64,000 nucleotides of DNA from Halomonas sp. 1513 (lineage in GTDB: Bacteria > Pseudomonadota > Gammaproteobacteria > Pseudomonadales > Halomonadaceae): the NCBI GenBank assembly GCA_001971685.1, contig CP019326.1, positions 62,001 to 126,000 on the forward strand, read 5' to 3'. A program made the position numbers and the translations under genes. The notes under the pieces are model-generated. The model made no database searches, was not told the DNA's origin, and saw only the letters and a list, made by a program, of their open reading frames with translations. Shown piece after piece: positions 45,174 through 53,937 of the stretch; the stretch's first letter is position 1; every line of letters starts with the position of its first letter.

Positions 45174-45683
45174 ATGCGAATCGGCAATAATCATTATACA
45201 GTCGATTGGGGGCACTTGCTGGTCGTCACTGTGATCGCCGTAATTTGTGCGGCATACTTGCGTGATACACTTGCCACCTCGACACATGTCAATAACATTC
45301 TTTTTGTATTGCCTGCGGTAATCATAGCGTTGATGCTATGTTTTGCGATTCTACCGCAGATTGTTCGAAGGGCAGATCCAGATAAGGGGACGAGTAATAA
45401 ACAGACCCGGCTGGATGTCAAGCCAGGTGAGCAGGCGACAACGCAAAGCTGGTCCGAGCTGGGTTGGATAGCGCTCTTAATTGTTTGCTTTGGGGCTTAT
45501 GTCTATTTGTTAGATCGTATCGGCTTTGACGTAGCCAGCTGGCTCTTTATTACTTTGGGGTTGTTCATATGTGGTGAGCGTCGCCTATTATCTTTGGTGA
45601 TTTACCCGCCGATTGCGACCACATTGATTGTAGTTGGCTTTAATGCGCTGATACCTTATCCCATGTACACGCTGATTTTCTGA
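45174..45683 (+). CDS. tctB: Tripartite tricarboxylate transporter small subunit (TctB family), copy 2
   Basis: 169 aa from the ATG at 45174 (GTGGAG upstream); a TTG at 45147 would start inside the terminator T-run. There are four hydrophobic segments (HLLVVTVIAVICAAYL, NILFVLPAVIIALMLCFAIL, LGWIALLIVCFGAYVYLL, VASWLFITLGLFICG plus a last helix), as in TctB. It lies 8 bp from tctA2. Confidence 0.82.
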   Translation: MRIGNNHYTVDWGHLLVVTVIAVICAAYLRDTLATSTHVNNILFVLPAVIIALMLCFAILPQIVRRADPDKGTSNKQTRLDVKPGEQATTQSWSELGWIALLIVCFGAYVYLLDRIGFDVASWLFITLGLFICGERRLLSLVIYPPIATTLIVVGFNALIPYPMYTLIF

Positions 45684-45691
45684 GGTCCATT

Positions 45692-47206
45692 ATGATTGAT
45701 TTAGTCGCTTCCAGCGCGGCATTACAGTTACTGGCCTCCTCCCCTGATGCCTGGCTGTGGGTTATACCCGGGCTAGTTATCGGCTTGGTATTTGGTGCTA
45801 TGCCAGGTATTTCTATTACCATGGCCATGGCGATTTTCTTGCCGGCCACTCTTTATATGGATTTCCTGCCGGCCATTATTTTTCTTACTTCAATGTATAC
45901 TGGTGCAGGCTTTGGTGGGTCCGTGCCCGCTATTCTTATGAATATCCCCGGGACGTCATCAGCAGTCGCAACGACTTTTGATGGCTACCCGATGGCTCGG
46001 GATGGACGACACAACGAGGCCATGGGGGTTGCGCTGACCTCATCAGTTTTTGGCATGTTACTGAGCTATTCGGTGCTCTTTCTAGTTATTTCACCGCTGG
46101 CCGATATCGTACTCGGTATTGGGCCACTCGAGATGCTCGTAATTGCGCTGTGGGGTATTCTGCTGCTCGGGTCGCTAGCCGGCAAGCATATGACCCGGGG
46201 CATATTGGCCGGAATATTTGGTTTAATATTGGGTACCGTAGGAATGAATACAGCCGGCTATATGCGAGGCACTATGGGCGTGCCTTGGCTACTCGACGGT
46301 ATTCCTGTTGTGCCAGCAATGATGGGACTGCTGGCTGCTAGCCAGTTATTTAATCTAGTGAATTCTAATTTTCTAGTAGAAGATGAGTCCAAGCGGGGGA
46401 TTAATGCTGGGAAAATATTCTATGGATTTAGGTTGGCATTCAAGCACCCTGTTGTCATTCTCCGTGGTTCTTTCATTGGGGTTTTTATAGGGGCGATTCC
46501 AGGGGTCGGGTCCTCGATTTCTAATTTGCTCTCGTATGCTTATACTAAGCGAGGAGATGACAATCCTGAAACCTTCGGTGAAGGTAATCCAAAGGGTGTT
46601 GTAGCTGCAGAAAGTGCCAACTCAAGTTCGGAGGGTGGTGCTATGGCTACTATGTTGGCACTGGGCATCCCTGGGGGGGGGGCGACGGCTATACTGCTAG
46701 CGGCTTTTGCCATGCACAACATCGTTGGTGGGCCTAGCTTTATCGCTAATAATCAGGAAATTGTTTATGCGATCTTGTTCTCTAATTTTGCCCAGGGGAT
46801 TTTGCTGTTAGGCGTCGGTCTAGGCTTTGTGTTCGTTGCCAGTTCTGTAGTGAGAGTTCCACTGCGTTATCTAGTTCCAACGGTTCTTTCGGTGGCTTGC
46901 TTCGGCGCCTATGCGGTAGATGGAAGTATGGCAGGTCCCATTACCTTATTTGTATTCTCAGTGATTGGCTGGATGATGGCACGTTATGGTTACCCTGTGG
47001 CAGCGGTAGTGGTAGGCTTGCTATTAGGTGGTCTGGTTGAAACGCAACTGCTGCGCTCTAATCAGGTAAGTGGTGGCGATTTCACCTACTTGTTTGACCG
47101 TCCTGCGGCTATGGCTATTATTGGTGTCATTGTGTTCTCTATGGGCTTCACTGCTTGGGCTAAGCAGCGTCGTAAACGTCGCTCATTACAATCTTTGAGT
47201 GATTAA
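45692..47206 (+). CDS. tctA: Tripartite tricarboxylate transporter large permease (TctA family), copy 2
   Basis: 504 aa with TctA motifs WVIPGLVIGLVFGAMPGISITMAMAIFLP, GSVPAILMNIPGTSSAVATTFDGYPMARDGRHNEAMG, GVFIGAIPGVGSSISNLLSYAYTKR and AAESANSSSEGGAMATMLALGIPGGGATAILLAAFAMH. It belongs to a different subgroup from copy 1 by inspection (different loop sequences), suggesting a different ligand range. A run of eight G at 46675-46682 lies in the coding sequence. Confidence 0.92.
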   Translation: MIDLVASSAALQLLASSPDAWLWVIPGLVIGLVFGAMPGISITMAMAIFLPATLYMDFLPAIIFLTSMYTGAGFGGSVPAILMNIPGTSSAVATTFDGYPMARDGRHNEAMGVALTSSVFGMLLSYSVLFLVISPLADIVLGIGPLEMLVIALWGILLLGSLAGKHMTRGILAGIFGLILGTVGMNTAGYMRGTMGVPWLLDGIPVVPAMMGLLAASQLFNLVNSNFLVEDESKRGINAGKIFYGFRLAFKHPVVILRGSFIGVFIGAIPGVGSSISNLLSYAYTKRGDDNPETFGEGNPKGVVAAESANSSSEGGAMATMLALGIPGGGATAILLAAFAMHNIVGGPSFIANNQEIVYAILFSNFAQGILLLGVGLGFVFVASSVVRVPLRYLVPTVLSVACFGAYAVDGSMAGPITLFVFSVIGWMMARYGYPVAAVVVGLLLGGLVETQLLRSNQVSGGDFTYLFDRPAAMAIIGVIVFSMGFTAWAKQRRKRRSLQSLSD

Positions 47207-47227
47207 TAAATATCTTTCTTATCACTT

Positions 47228-47254
47228 CGGCCCTCTTGAAGGGCCGTATTTTTT
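47228..47254 (+). terminator. Rho-independent terminator after tctA2
   Basis: CGGCCCT (47228-47234) pairs with AGGGCCG (47240-47246), followed by TATTTTTT. It separates the transporter from the rhodanese gene. Confidence 0.8.
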
Positions 47255-47295
47255 GGTTCGACCTGCCGGATACCGGATGATAAAGTGAGCCGAAT

Positions 47296-48867
47296 ATGAC
47301 TGCTATCACTGCACAAGCTCTTAAACATCACCTAGCAAATAATGAACAAGAAATTGCTTTTCTCGATGTTCGTGAGTTAGGTGAATTTGGCCTGGGCCAC
47401 CCATTCCATGCCGTTAATATTCCCCTCAGCCGACTAGAGGCGTGCATTGGGCGGTTAGTGCCGCGTCATGGAGTCCCAATCGTAGTTACTGACGAGAGAG
47501 ATGAAGGTCGCGCAAGATACGCTGTGCGTCGCCTACAATCCCTAGGTTATTGTAAACTGTCGTTTTTGAGTGGTGGCGTTAAGGCCTGGCAAGCAGCTGG
47601 CTATGGCGTTTTTTCAGGCGTCAATGTAGTGAGTAAAACATTTGGTGAATTGGTACATAAATGCTTTAGCACCCCGCCGATAAATGCATCGACGCTAGCT
47701 GATTGGAAAGAACAAGGAAAAAGTTTTTTTGTGATTGATGGTCGTCCGATTGATGAATACCATAAGATGAACATTCCGGGTGGTATTTGTTGCCCCAATG
47801 GCGAGTTGGCCAAGCGGCTATCATCAATACTTGACGGCGATACTACATCACCAGTTGTAATTAACTGTGCAGGGCGCACTCGCAGTATTATTGGTGCGCA
47901 GACCTTGAAGTGGCTGGATATCGATAACCCTGTCTTCGCACTAGAGAATGGAACTCAAGGCTGGCGGCTGGCAGGGTTTGAGCTTGAGCATGGCAGTACT
48001 CGCCATTATCCACGTGTTGTCCGATCAAGTGCCTCGAGCGGTGCTGCTGCACGCCAACTCGCCATGAAGCATGGCGCTCAGTCAATAGATACACGGACGG
48101 CGCAATCATGGCTGGATGATGATCAGCGCACTACTTATATATTTGACGTGCGAAGTGCTGAAGAGTATCAGCATGCCACTCTTAATGGTGCAGTACATGC
48201 TCCTGGTGGTCAGCTGATTCAGGCAACGGATCAATGGGTAGGTGTCCGTGGTGCACGCCTCTTGCTTATCGACGACGATGAATGCCGCGCTCCGCTTACT
48301 GCCACTTGGCTTACTCTGATGGGCTTTGAGACCGCTTGGCTATGTGGAGGGACGAAACAGTGGTCAGGGTTGGTTTCCTGTGTTGAGCGAACGATGCTCT
48401 CTTTCGCGCTTACTGCTCCGCCTGCTAGTAATCTTGAGATGGCCATGGACCCGAATACGCTACTGCTGGACTTTCGACCAGGGATGAAGTTTCGCAAGGT
48501 ACACTTGCCTGGATCACGCTGGGTCAATCGGTCTATTCTTAAATGCCAGTTGTCAGAGTTCGATAGAAATCAACTGGTAGTGCTTGTCGGCGACGCCGAT
48601 GGTGCCGCTTGTCTAGAGCCGGACCTTGTGATGTTGGGGTTTAAGCGTGTAGCTTGGTTGAGGGATGACTTTGATACTTGGGAAAAGAATGGAGTCGAGC
48701 TAGAAAGCACCCCAAACTATCCCGGCGATTCTTGTTGTATCGACTATTTGTTCTTTGTCCATGACCGTCATGATGGAAACTTTGAAGCTTCTCGCCGCTA
48801 CTTGGCGTGGGAAACCGGTTTGCTAGCCCAGCTTGATGCCCAAGAGAGAAATGTTTTTAACATTTAG
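47296..48867 (+). CDS. Protein with four rhodanese-like domains
   Basis: 523 aa made of four successive rhodanese folds (about residues 5-105, 125-230, 262-362, 378-475). Each opens with a DVR/DGR/DVR/DFR-type strand. Only the second has a canonical active loop, Cys191 in NCAGRTRS. The first reads VTDERDEGRA, the third IDDDECRAPL, with Cys330 offset, and the fourth VGDADGAA. A single catalytic cysteine among scaffold domains suggests persulfide or thiosulfate sulfur transfer. A short C-terminal tail has HDRHDGNFEASRRYLAWETGLLAQLD. No signal peptide is seen. It is the last gene of the AT-rich island. Confidence 0.85.
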   Translation: MTAITAQALKHHLANNEQEIAFLDVRELGEFGLGHPFHAVNIPLSRLEACIGRLVPRHGVPIVVTDERDEGRARYAVRRLQSLGYCKLSFLSGGVKAWQAAGYGVFSGVNVVSKTFGELVHKCFSTPPINASTLADWKEQGKSFFVIDGRPIDEYHKMNIPGGICCPNGELAKRLSSILDGDTTSPVVINCAGRTRSIIGAQTLKWLDIDNPVFALENGTQGWRLAGFELEHGSTRHYPRVVRSSASSGAAARQLAMKHGAQSIDTRTAQSWLDDDQRTTYIFDVRSAEEYQHATLNGAVHAPGGQLIQATDQWVGVRGARLLLIDDDECRAPLTATWLTLMGFETAWLCGGTKQWSGLVSCVERTMLSFALTAPPASNLEMAMDPNTLLLDFRPGMKFRKVHLPGSRWVNRSILKCQLSEFDRNQLVVLVGDADGAACLEPDLVMLGFKRVAWLRDDFDTWEKNGVELESTPNYPGDSCCIDYLFFVHDRHDGNFEASRRYLAWETGLLAQLDAQERNVFNI

Positions 48868-49269
48868 GTGCTGTATTCGATGTTATTAATTTTCTCTTGA
48901 CAAGCAATTTTCGACTTTTAATATTCTTGAGTCGCCAGCTATTGAGAGGTTTTGTTAAAATCCTTTTGGTTTCTAGTATAGGTAATATTATATGGCCTAT
49001 TTTGTCACCTTGGTCCGTCCGCTAAGAGTTTAACATGACTTCATAGCCACTCATAAAAGCATTTAGGGTTGTTTTATGCAGGGGCTTAATATATAAAATG
49101 CGCGCTTCGATATGTGGGCTCGGTTCGAGTTATATGTCAATTTTAGTGTTGTTTCTTCTATTAAGCGGTGTTTTGATTTTAAGCTTTTGCTTTTCCATTT
49201 GCAACTGGCTATTTTAAGCTCACGAAGCAGTAGAGTGTAATGCATTGAAGTTCTTATGAGGAGAAAATA
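48868..49269 (+). other. 400-bp AT-rich gap with promoter and long leader
   Basis: No convincing gene. A strong sigma-70-like promoter (48897-48924) faces the DapA-like gene, leaving a leader of about 340 nt that is AT-rich, with no clear terminator or known riboswitch fold seen by eye. Composition changes sharply to GC-rich at 49270, marking the island edge. Confidence 0.5.
48897..48924 (+). promoter_or_regulatory. Sigma-70-like promoter
   Basis: TTGACA (48897-48902), 16-bp spacer, TAATAT (48919-48924): a perfect -35 box and a -10 box with five of six matches. Confidence 0.55.
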
Positions 49270-50178
49270 ATGAATTCCAGCAGCGCCAGCGGCAAGGTGT
49301 GGTCACCGGTGGTCACGCCGTTTCACGACGACCTGTCCCCCGACCTGCCACGCTACATCGAGCACTGCCAATGGCTGGTCGACAACGACGTGGGCCTGGC
49401 CGTGTTCGGCACCAACTCCGAGGCCAATTCGCTGAGCGTGAGTCACAAGCAGCAGCTGCTCGATGCCCTGGTCGAGGCCGGCATACCGGGCAGCCGACTG
49501 ATGCCGGGCACCGGCAGCTGTGCCATCGAGGACGCCGTGACGCTGAGCCGGCACGCCCTGCAGGCGGGTTGCCACGGGGTGCTGATGCTGCCGCCTTTCT
49601 ACTACAAGAACGTGCCCGATGAGGGCCTCTATCGCTACTTCGCAGAAGTGGTCGAGCGGGTCGGCGATGCGACGCTCAAGATATATCTCTACCACATCCC
49701 ACCGGTGGCCCAGGTGCCGATCAGCCTCGGCTTGATCGAGCGGCTGCGCAAGGCCTATCCCGAGACCTTCGTCGGTATCAAGGACAGCTCGGGCGACTGG
49801 GATAACACCCGGGCGATGATCCAGCAGTTCGCCGGCGATGGCTTCCAGGTCTATGCCGGCAACGAGCGGTTCCTGCTGCAGACCATGCGCGAGGGCGGCG
49901 CAGGCTGCATCAGCGCCACCGCCAACGTCAACGGCCGGGCCATTGTGGCACTGGCCAAGCAGTGGCAGCAGAGCGACGCCGACCAGGCACAGCTGGCGCT
50001 GAATGCCACCCGTGAGGTGTTCGAAGGCTTTCCGATGATCCCTGCGCTCAAGTCGGCGATCGCCGACTTCCGCGATAGTGCCGACTGGTGCCGGGTGCGT
50101 CCGCCGCTGGTGGCGCTGGACGAGGCGCAGCGTGGTCAGCTCGCCACCGCGCTCAATGAGCACGGCTTCTCCATGTGA
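49270..50178 (+). CDS. Dihydrodipicolinate synthase (DapA) family aldolase/dehydratase
   Basis: 302 aa. It is a TIM-barrel class I aldolase: GTNSEANSLS at the substrate loop, IYLYHIPPVAQVPIS with the catalytic Tyr, and GIKDSSGDW with the Schiff-base Lys (about residue 168). The N-terminal WSPVVTPFHDDLSPDLPRY is typical. Its pairing with an FMN oxidase and an enolase-superfamily protein suggests a catabolic 2-oxo-acid aldolase or dehydratase rather than lysine biosynthesis. GAGGAG precedes the ATG. Confidence 0.9.
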   Translation: MNSSSASGKVWSPVVTPFHDDLSPDLPRYIEHCQWLVDNDVGLAVFGTNSEANSLSVSHKQQLLDALVEAGIPGSRLMPGTGSCAIEDAVTLSRHALQAGCHGVLMLPPFYYKNVPDEGLYRYFAEVVERVGDATLKIYLYHIPPVAQVPISLGLIERLRKAYPETFVGIKDSSGDWDNTRAMIQQFAGDGFQVYAGNERFLLQTMREGGAGCISATANVNGRAIVALAKQWQQSDADQAQLALNATREVFEGFPMIPALKSAIADFRDSADWCRVRPPLVALDEAQRGQLATALNEHGFSM

Positions 50179-50194
50179 GTGCAGGAACCCTTCG

Positions 50195-51379
50195 ATGACG
50201 CAACGCAATCGTAAGCTGGCCGGTATCCTCAATCTCCACGATTTCGAGGTGGCGGCCAGGAAGAAACTGCCGCGGCCAATCTTCGGCTACGTGTACAACG
50301 CCGCCGAGGACCGCAAGACCTATCAGGCCAACCGCAGTGCCTTCGACGACTACCGCTTCGTGCCGCGCACCTTCGTCAATGTCTCGTCGATCTCGCTCGA
50401 GACCACGCTGTTCGGTGAAACCCACCAGGCACCCTTCGGCATCGCGCCGATGGGCATCAGCGCTATCTCCGCCTACCGTGGCGACCTGGTGCTGGCGCAG
50501 GCGGCCAAGCATGCCGGCATTCCGATGATTCTCAGCGGCGCCTCGCTGATCCCCATGGAAGAGGTCGCCGCCAGCGGCGGCACCGACTGGTTTCAGGCCT
50601 ACCTGCCAGGCACGCCGGATGCCATCGAGGCGCTGATCAGGCGCGTCAAGCGCGCCGGTTTCCAGAACCTAGTGGTGACTCTGGACTATCCGGTGCCGCC
50701 CAATCCCGAGCACAATATCCGCAGCGGCTTCTCATCGCCGCTCAAGCCTACCGCGCGGCTGGCGGTGGACGGTCTGCTGCGGCCGCGCTGGCTGCTGGAT
50801 ACCTTCTGCCGCACGCTGCTGCGCCACGGCATGCCGCACTTCGAGAACAACTACGCCCAGCGCGGCGCGCCGATCATCTCGCGGCACGTGGCCCGCGACT
50901 TTTCCGGCCGCAGCCACTTCGACTGGGAGTACCTCGACCTGGTACGCCGGCTGTGGCCGGGGCGCCTGGTGGTCAAGGGCGTGCTGCACCCCGAGGATGC
51001 GGTGCGCGCGCGTGATGCCGGGGTCGACGGCATCATCCTCTCCAACCACGGCGGGCGCCAGCTGGACGGTACCGTCTCGCCACTGCAGGTGCTGCCGCGG
51101 GTGGTGGCCGATGTCCCGGATATCCCGATCATGATCGACAGTGGCTTCCGCCGCGGCAGCGACGTGATCAAGGCGCTGGCGCTAGGGGCCAGCTTCGTGT
51201 TCCTCGGGCGGCCCTTCAACTACGCCGCGGCCTGTGCCGGCGAGGCCGGGGTGCGCCATGCCGCGACCCTGCTGGCCGATGAGGTGCGCCGCGACCTGGC
51301 GCTGCTCGGCGTCACCGAGATCGGCGCCCTGGGCCGCGAGCATCTCTACGAGACCAGCCGCCTGGCCAGCGGCGCCTGA
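50195..51379 (+). CDS. FMN-dependent alpha-hydroxy-acid oxidase/dehydrogenase
   Basis: 394 aa from the ATG at 50195; the frame is open upstream within the previous gene. It oxidises an L-2-hydroxy acid to the 2-oxo acid. Family signatures are the N-terminal DFEVAARKKLPRPIFGYVYNAAED, PFGIAPMGISAISAYRGDL for FMN, LVVKGVLHPEDA with the FMN Lys, and the active-site SNHGGRQLDGT (His and Arg) followed by IDSGFRRGSDVIKALALGA. It starts 16 bp after the DapA-like gene. Lactate or mandelate-type activity cannot be chosen from sequence. Confidence 0.92.
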   Translation: MTQRNRKLAGILNLHDFEVAARKKLPRPIFGYVYNAAEDRKTYQANRSAFDDYRFVPRTFVNVSSISLETTLFGETHQAPFGIAPMGISAISAYRGDLVLAQAAKHAGIPMILSGASLIPMEEVAASGGTDWFQAYLPGTPDAIEALIRRVKRAGFQNLVVTLDYPVPPNPEHNIRSGFSSPLKPTARLAVDGLLRPRWLLDTFCRTLLRHGMPHFENNYAQRGAPIISRHVARDFSGRSHFDWEYLDLVRRLWPGRLVVKGVLHPEDAVRARDAGVDGIILSNHGGRQLDGTVSPLQVLPRVVADVPDIPIMIDSGFRRGSDVIKALALGASFVFLGRPFNYAAACAGEAGVRHAATLLADEVRRDLALLGVTEIGALGREHLYETSRLASGA

Positions 51380-51410
51380 TCACAACCATAAGTCACCAGG
51401 AAGCCTTGCC

Positions 51411-52562
51411 ATGCGTATTACCGATATTCGTGCCTCGATTCATGCCCTCAACGTCGATGTGCCCGGCGTCGAGGCGTCGGTGGAGCGCCGCGTGTTCGTA
51501 TTCGTCGAGGTCGAGACCGACGCCGGTATTGGCGGGTTCGGTCTCACCGGAGCAATGCTGCCGGCGGCGGTGGTGGCCTGCATCGAGCATCACCTCAAGC
51601 CGGCACTGCTCGGCATGCCGGCGCTGTCGCGTGAGCGCATCCACGCCCACGTCTGGCGCAAGCTCAATATCCGTGGCTATACCGGGGTGATCTCCAATGC
51701 GCTGTCGGCCATCGACATCGCGCTGTGGGACATCTGGGGCAAGCAGGAGCAGCGCTCGGTGCACGAGCTGATCGGCGGCTACCGCGACTGGGCGCCGACC
51801 TACGCCACCTTCGGCTATCCGTTCTTCGATACCGACCAGCTCGCCGAGCACGCCAAGCGCTTCCTCGCCGATGGCCACCAGATGCTCAAGATGGTGGTGG
51901 GCGGCGATCCGTCTCGTACCTGGAAGGACGACGTGGAGCGGGTGCGCTGCGTGCGTGAGGCGATCGGCGACGACGCCGACCTGATCATCGACGCCAACTG
52001 CTGGTTCGATCCCTTCGAGGCGCGCCAGCTGGCCCAGGCGGTAGCCGACTGTCGGCTGCTGTGGTTCGAGGAGCCGATCCAGCAGAACGACGTGCGCGCG
52101 CTGGCCGATTTGCGCAACCAGGTGAGCATGCCGCTGGCGGTCGGCCAGATGGAGGGCAACCGCTGGCGCTACCGCGAGTTCATCGCCGAGCGCGCGGTGG
52201 ACATCATCCAGCCCAACGTGATCTACAACGGCGGCTTCACCGAGTCGATCAAGGTCGCGCACATGGCCCAGGCCTTCAACATGCCGATGACCAACGGCGG
52301 CGGCTGGCCGATCTTCAACATGCATCTGCTGTGCGGCCTGATGAACGGCGGCGCGGTGGAGTTCCACTACGGCATCTGGCAGGTCGGCAAGCACTTCTTC
52401 CACGGCACCCCCGACCCCGAGAATGGCCGCATGCAATTGTCGGGCGCGCCGGGGCTAGGCTTTACGCCCAACCACGCTGCGCTCGAGGCGGCGCGCCTCG
52501 ATGCGACCCAGCTCGCCACCTCGAGCAGCCACGATGCCCACGGCTATCGCCTGAGAGGCTGA
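51411..52562 (+). CDS. Enolase-superfamily protein (mandelate racemase/muconate lactonizing-like)
   Basis: 383 aa. The metal ligands are likely Asp194 (IIDANCWF), Glu220 (WFEEPIQ) and Glu248 (GQMEGNRWR). The usual KxK of the second barrel strand reads LKMVVGG (Lys160, Val162), and the His-Asp dyad region reads QPNVIYNGG and MTNGGGW, so neither the Asp nor the His is in its usual place. It is therefore not a standard mandelate-racemase-type enzyme. It starts 32 bp after the oxidase in the same operon and is convergent with 52570. Confidence 0.88.
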   Translation: MRITDIRASIHALNVDVPGVEASVERRVFVFVEVETDAGIGGFGLTGAMLPAAVVACIEHHLKPALLGMPALSRERIHAHVWRKLNIRGYTGVISNALSAIDIALWDIWGKQEQRSVHELIGGYRDWAPTYATFGYPFFDTDQLAEHAKRFLADGHQMLKMVVGGDPSRTWKDDVERVRCVREAIGDDADLIIDANCWFDPFEARQLAQAVADCRLLWFEEPIQQNDVRALADLRNQVSMPLAVGQMEGNRWRYREFIAERAVDIIQPNVIYNGGFTESIKVAHMAQAFNMPMTNGGGWPIFNMHLLCGLMNGGAVEFHYGIWQVGKHFFHGTPDPENGRMQLSGAPGLGFTPNHAALEAARLDATQLATSSSHDAHGYRLRG

Positions 52563-52569
52563 GCGCGGC

Positions 52570-52803
52570 TCACTGCTCGATGCCGTTCTCCTTGAGCTTC
52601 GAGGCCAGGCGGTTGGCGACGCGGTCCATCTGGAAGGGGTCGACGCCCGGCAGCATGCGCCGGGCCTCGGCGAAGAGCGTGGCGGCCTTGGTGTGGCGGC
52701 CGGAGTAGATCAGCATGATCAGCGTGCCTTCGATCTGCTTCTCGGTATGGGCCGGGGCGTTCGGGTTGTCGCGTTTGCCGCTGCGGCTGCGGGAAATTCT
52801 CAA
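52570..52803 (-). CDS. Small hypothetical protein
   Basis: 77 aa. A basic N-terminus (MRISRSRSGKRDNPN) is followed by a predicted helical part (TKAATLFAEARRMLPGVDPFQMDRVANRLASKLKENG). It starts ATG with AAGGA-poor upstream sequence. It may be a conserved small cytoplasmic protein; no family is recognised. Confidence 0.5.
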   Translation of the reverse strand: MRISRSRSGKRDNPNAPAHTEKQIEGTLIMLIYSGRHTKAATLFAEARRMLPGVDPFQMDRVANRLASKLKENGIEQ

Positions 52804-52908
52804 GGGCGGACTCTCACAAGGATTCGGTGATCGCCTCTCAAGCGGGCGTTTGACGTTAGATTATCGGTAATATCGGCCGCAGGGTCATTTACTTGATGAT
52901 GTATATCG

Positions 52909-53796
52909 CTAACGCGGTGGCGCCGCCAGGCGTGCCAAGCGGTCGCCGAACAGGTAAGCCCCCAGTGCGGTCAGGATCAGCAGCGCGCCGACCACCATCG
53001 AGGCAGAAGGCTGTTCGGCGTTGAAGGCCATGCCCAGCCCCAGCGCCAGCACCGGGGTAATTAGCGTCACCAGGGCGACCGTGGCGGCGCTGAGGCGCGA
53101 CAGGATCAGGTAATAGCACAGAAAGCCCAGCAGCGAACCGAATACCCCGAGGTAGAGCACCGACCACAGGCCGCGCTGGCTCAGCGAGACGCTCAGCGGC
53201 TCGCCGCTGACCAGCCACAGCACCGCGAAGCACGGCATGCTCAGCAGCAGCGCGCCGACGGTCTGGTTGAGCGGGTGCAGGCCGGCGGCCACGCGCTGCA
53301 CGGCGATGCCGCTGCCGCTGAACAGCGTCACCGCAACGACCATCAGTGCCAGGGCGCCGAGCTGCTGGCGGCCGACCTGTAGCGAGTCGGCGAAGATCAC
53401 CGCCAGCCCGACCACCCCCAGCACGCAGCCGATCCAGTGCCAGCGGGCCAGCTTGTTGGCGCCGGGCAGCAGCTGCAGCATCAGCCCCGAGAGCAGCGGG
53501 GCCAGGCCGAACATCACCGACATCAGCCCCGAGGCGAGGGTCTGGGAGGCGTGATAGCTCAGCGCCATGGCGCCAAACACCCCGGGCACCGCTGCGGTGT
53601 AGCTGGCCACGGCGCGCCTGGCCAGGCTCAGGCGCCGCCCGCTGGCGTAGAGGATCGCCAGCCCCAGCACCACCGCAATCGCCATGCGCAGCCATACGCT
53701 GCCCACCGGCGCGCCGGCTTCGGCGCTCCACTTGATGGCCAGCGGCGTAGTGGCCCACACCAGTACCACGATGAGATAGGCCGCTGAGGTGGGCAT
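52909..53796 (-). CDS. EamA-family (DMT superfamily) transporter
   Basis: 295 aa from the ATG at 53796 (AAGGA upstream); the frame is open to 53844. Ten hydrophobic segments are arranged as two EamA repeats: SAAYLIVVLVWATTPLAIKWSAEAGAP at the start of the first, and LNQTVGALLLSMPCFAVLWLVSGEP, GSLLGFLCYYLILSRLSAATVALVTLITPVLALGLGM in the second. It is probably an exporter of amino acids or metabolites. Confidence 0.88.
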   Translation of the reverse strand: MPTSAAYLIVVLVWATTPLAIKWSAEAGAPVGSVWLRMAIAVVLGLAILYASGRRLSLARRAVASYTAAVPGVFGAMALSYHASQTLASGLMSVMFGLAPLLSGLMLQLLPGANKLARWHWIGCVLGVVGLAVIFADSLQVGRQQLGALALMVVAVTLFSGSGIAVQRVAAGLHPLNQTVGALLLSMPCFAVLWLVSGEPLSVSLSQRGLWSVLYLGVFGSLLGFLCYYLILSRLSAATVALVTLITPVLALGLGMAFNAEQPSASMVVGALLILTALGAYLFGDRLARLAAPPR

Positions 53797-53894
53797 GGCA
53801 TCCGTCCTTGGTAAGCTGAGCCGGCGGGACATGCTGCGCAGCAATGCGCGTCACAGCAGTGAATCCTCTCGATTGGTGCCCTCAGCATAACAAA

Positions 53895-53925
53895 AACCGC
53901 CGCCTCCTCCAGGGAGGCGGTGGTT
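53895..53925 (-). terminator. Rho-independent terminator after trhO
   Basis: AACCGCCGCCTCC (53895-53907) pairs with GGAGGCGGTGGTT (53913-53925), 12 of 13 plus one G-U. On the minus strand the hairpin ends in TTTTTG, placing it just after the trhO stop. Confidence 0.85.
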
Positions 53926-53937
53926 GAAAGAAGATGC

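Noticed and set aside
49063..49245. 60-aa open frame on the - strand in the AT-rich gap
   Set aside because: Lysine/Leu/Ser-rich translation as expected of random AT-rich DNA, no Shine-Dalgarno site, no family.
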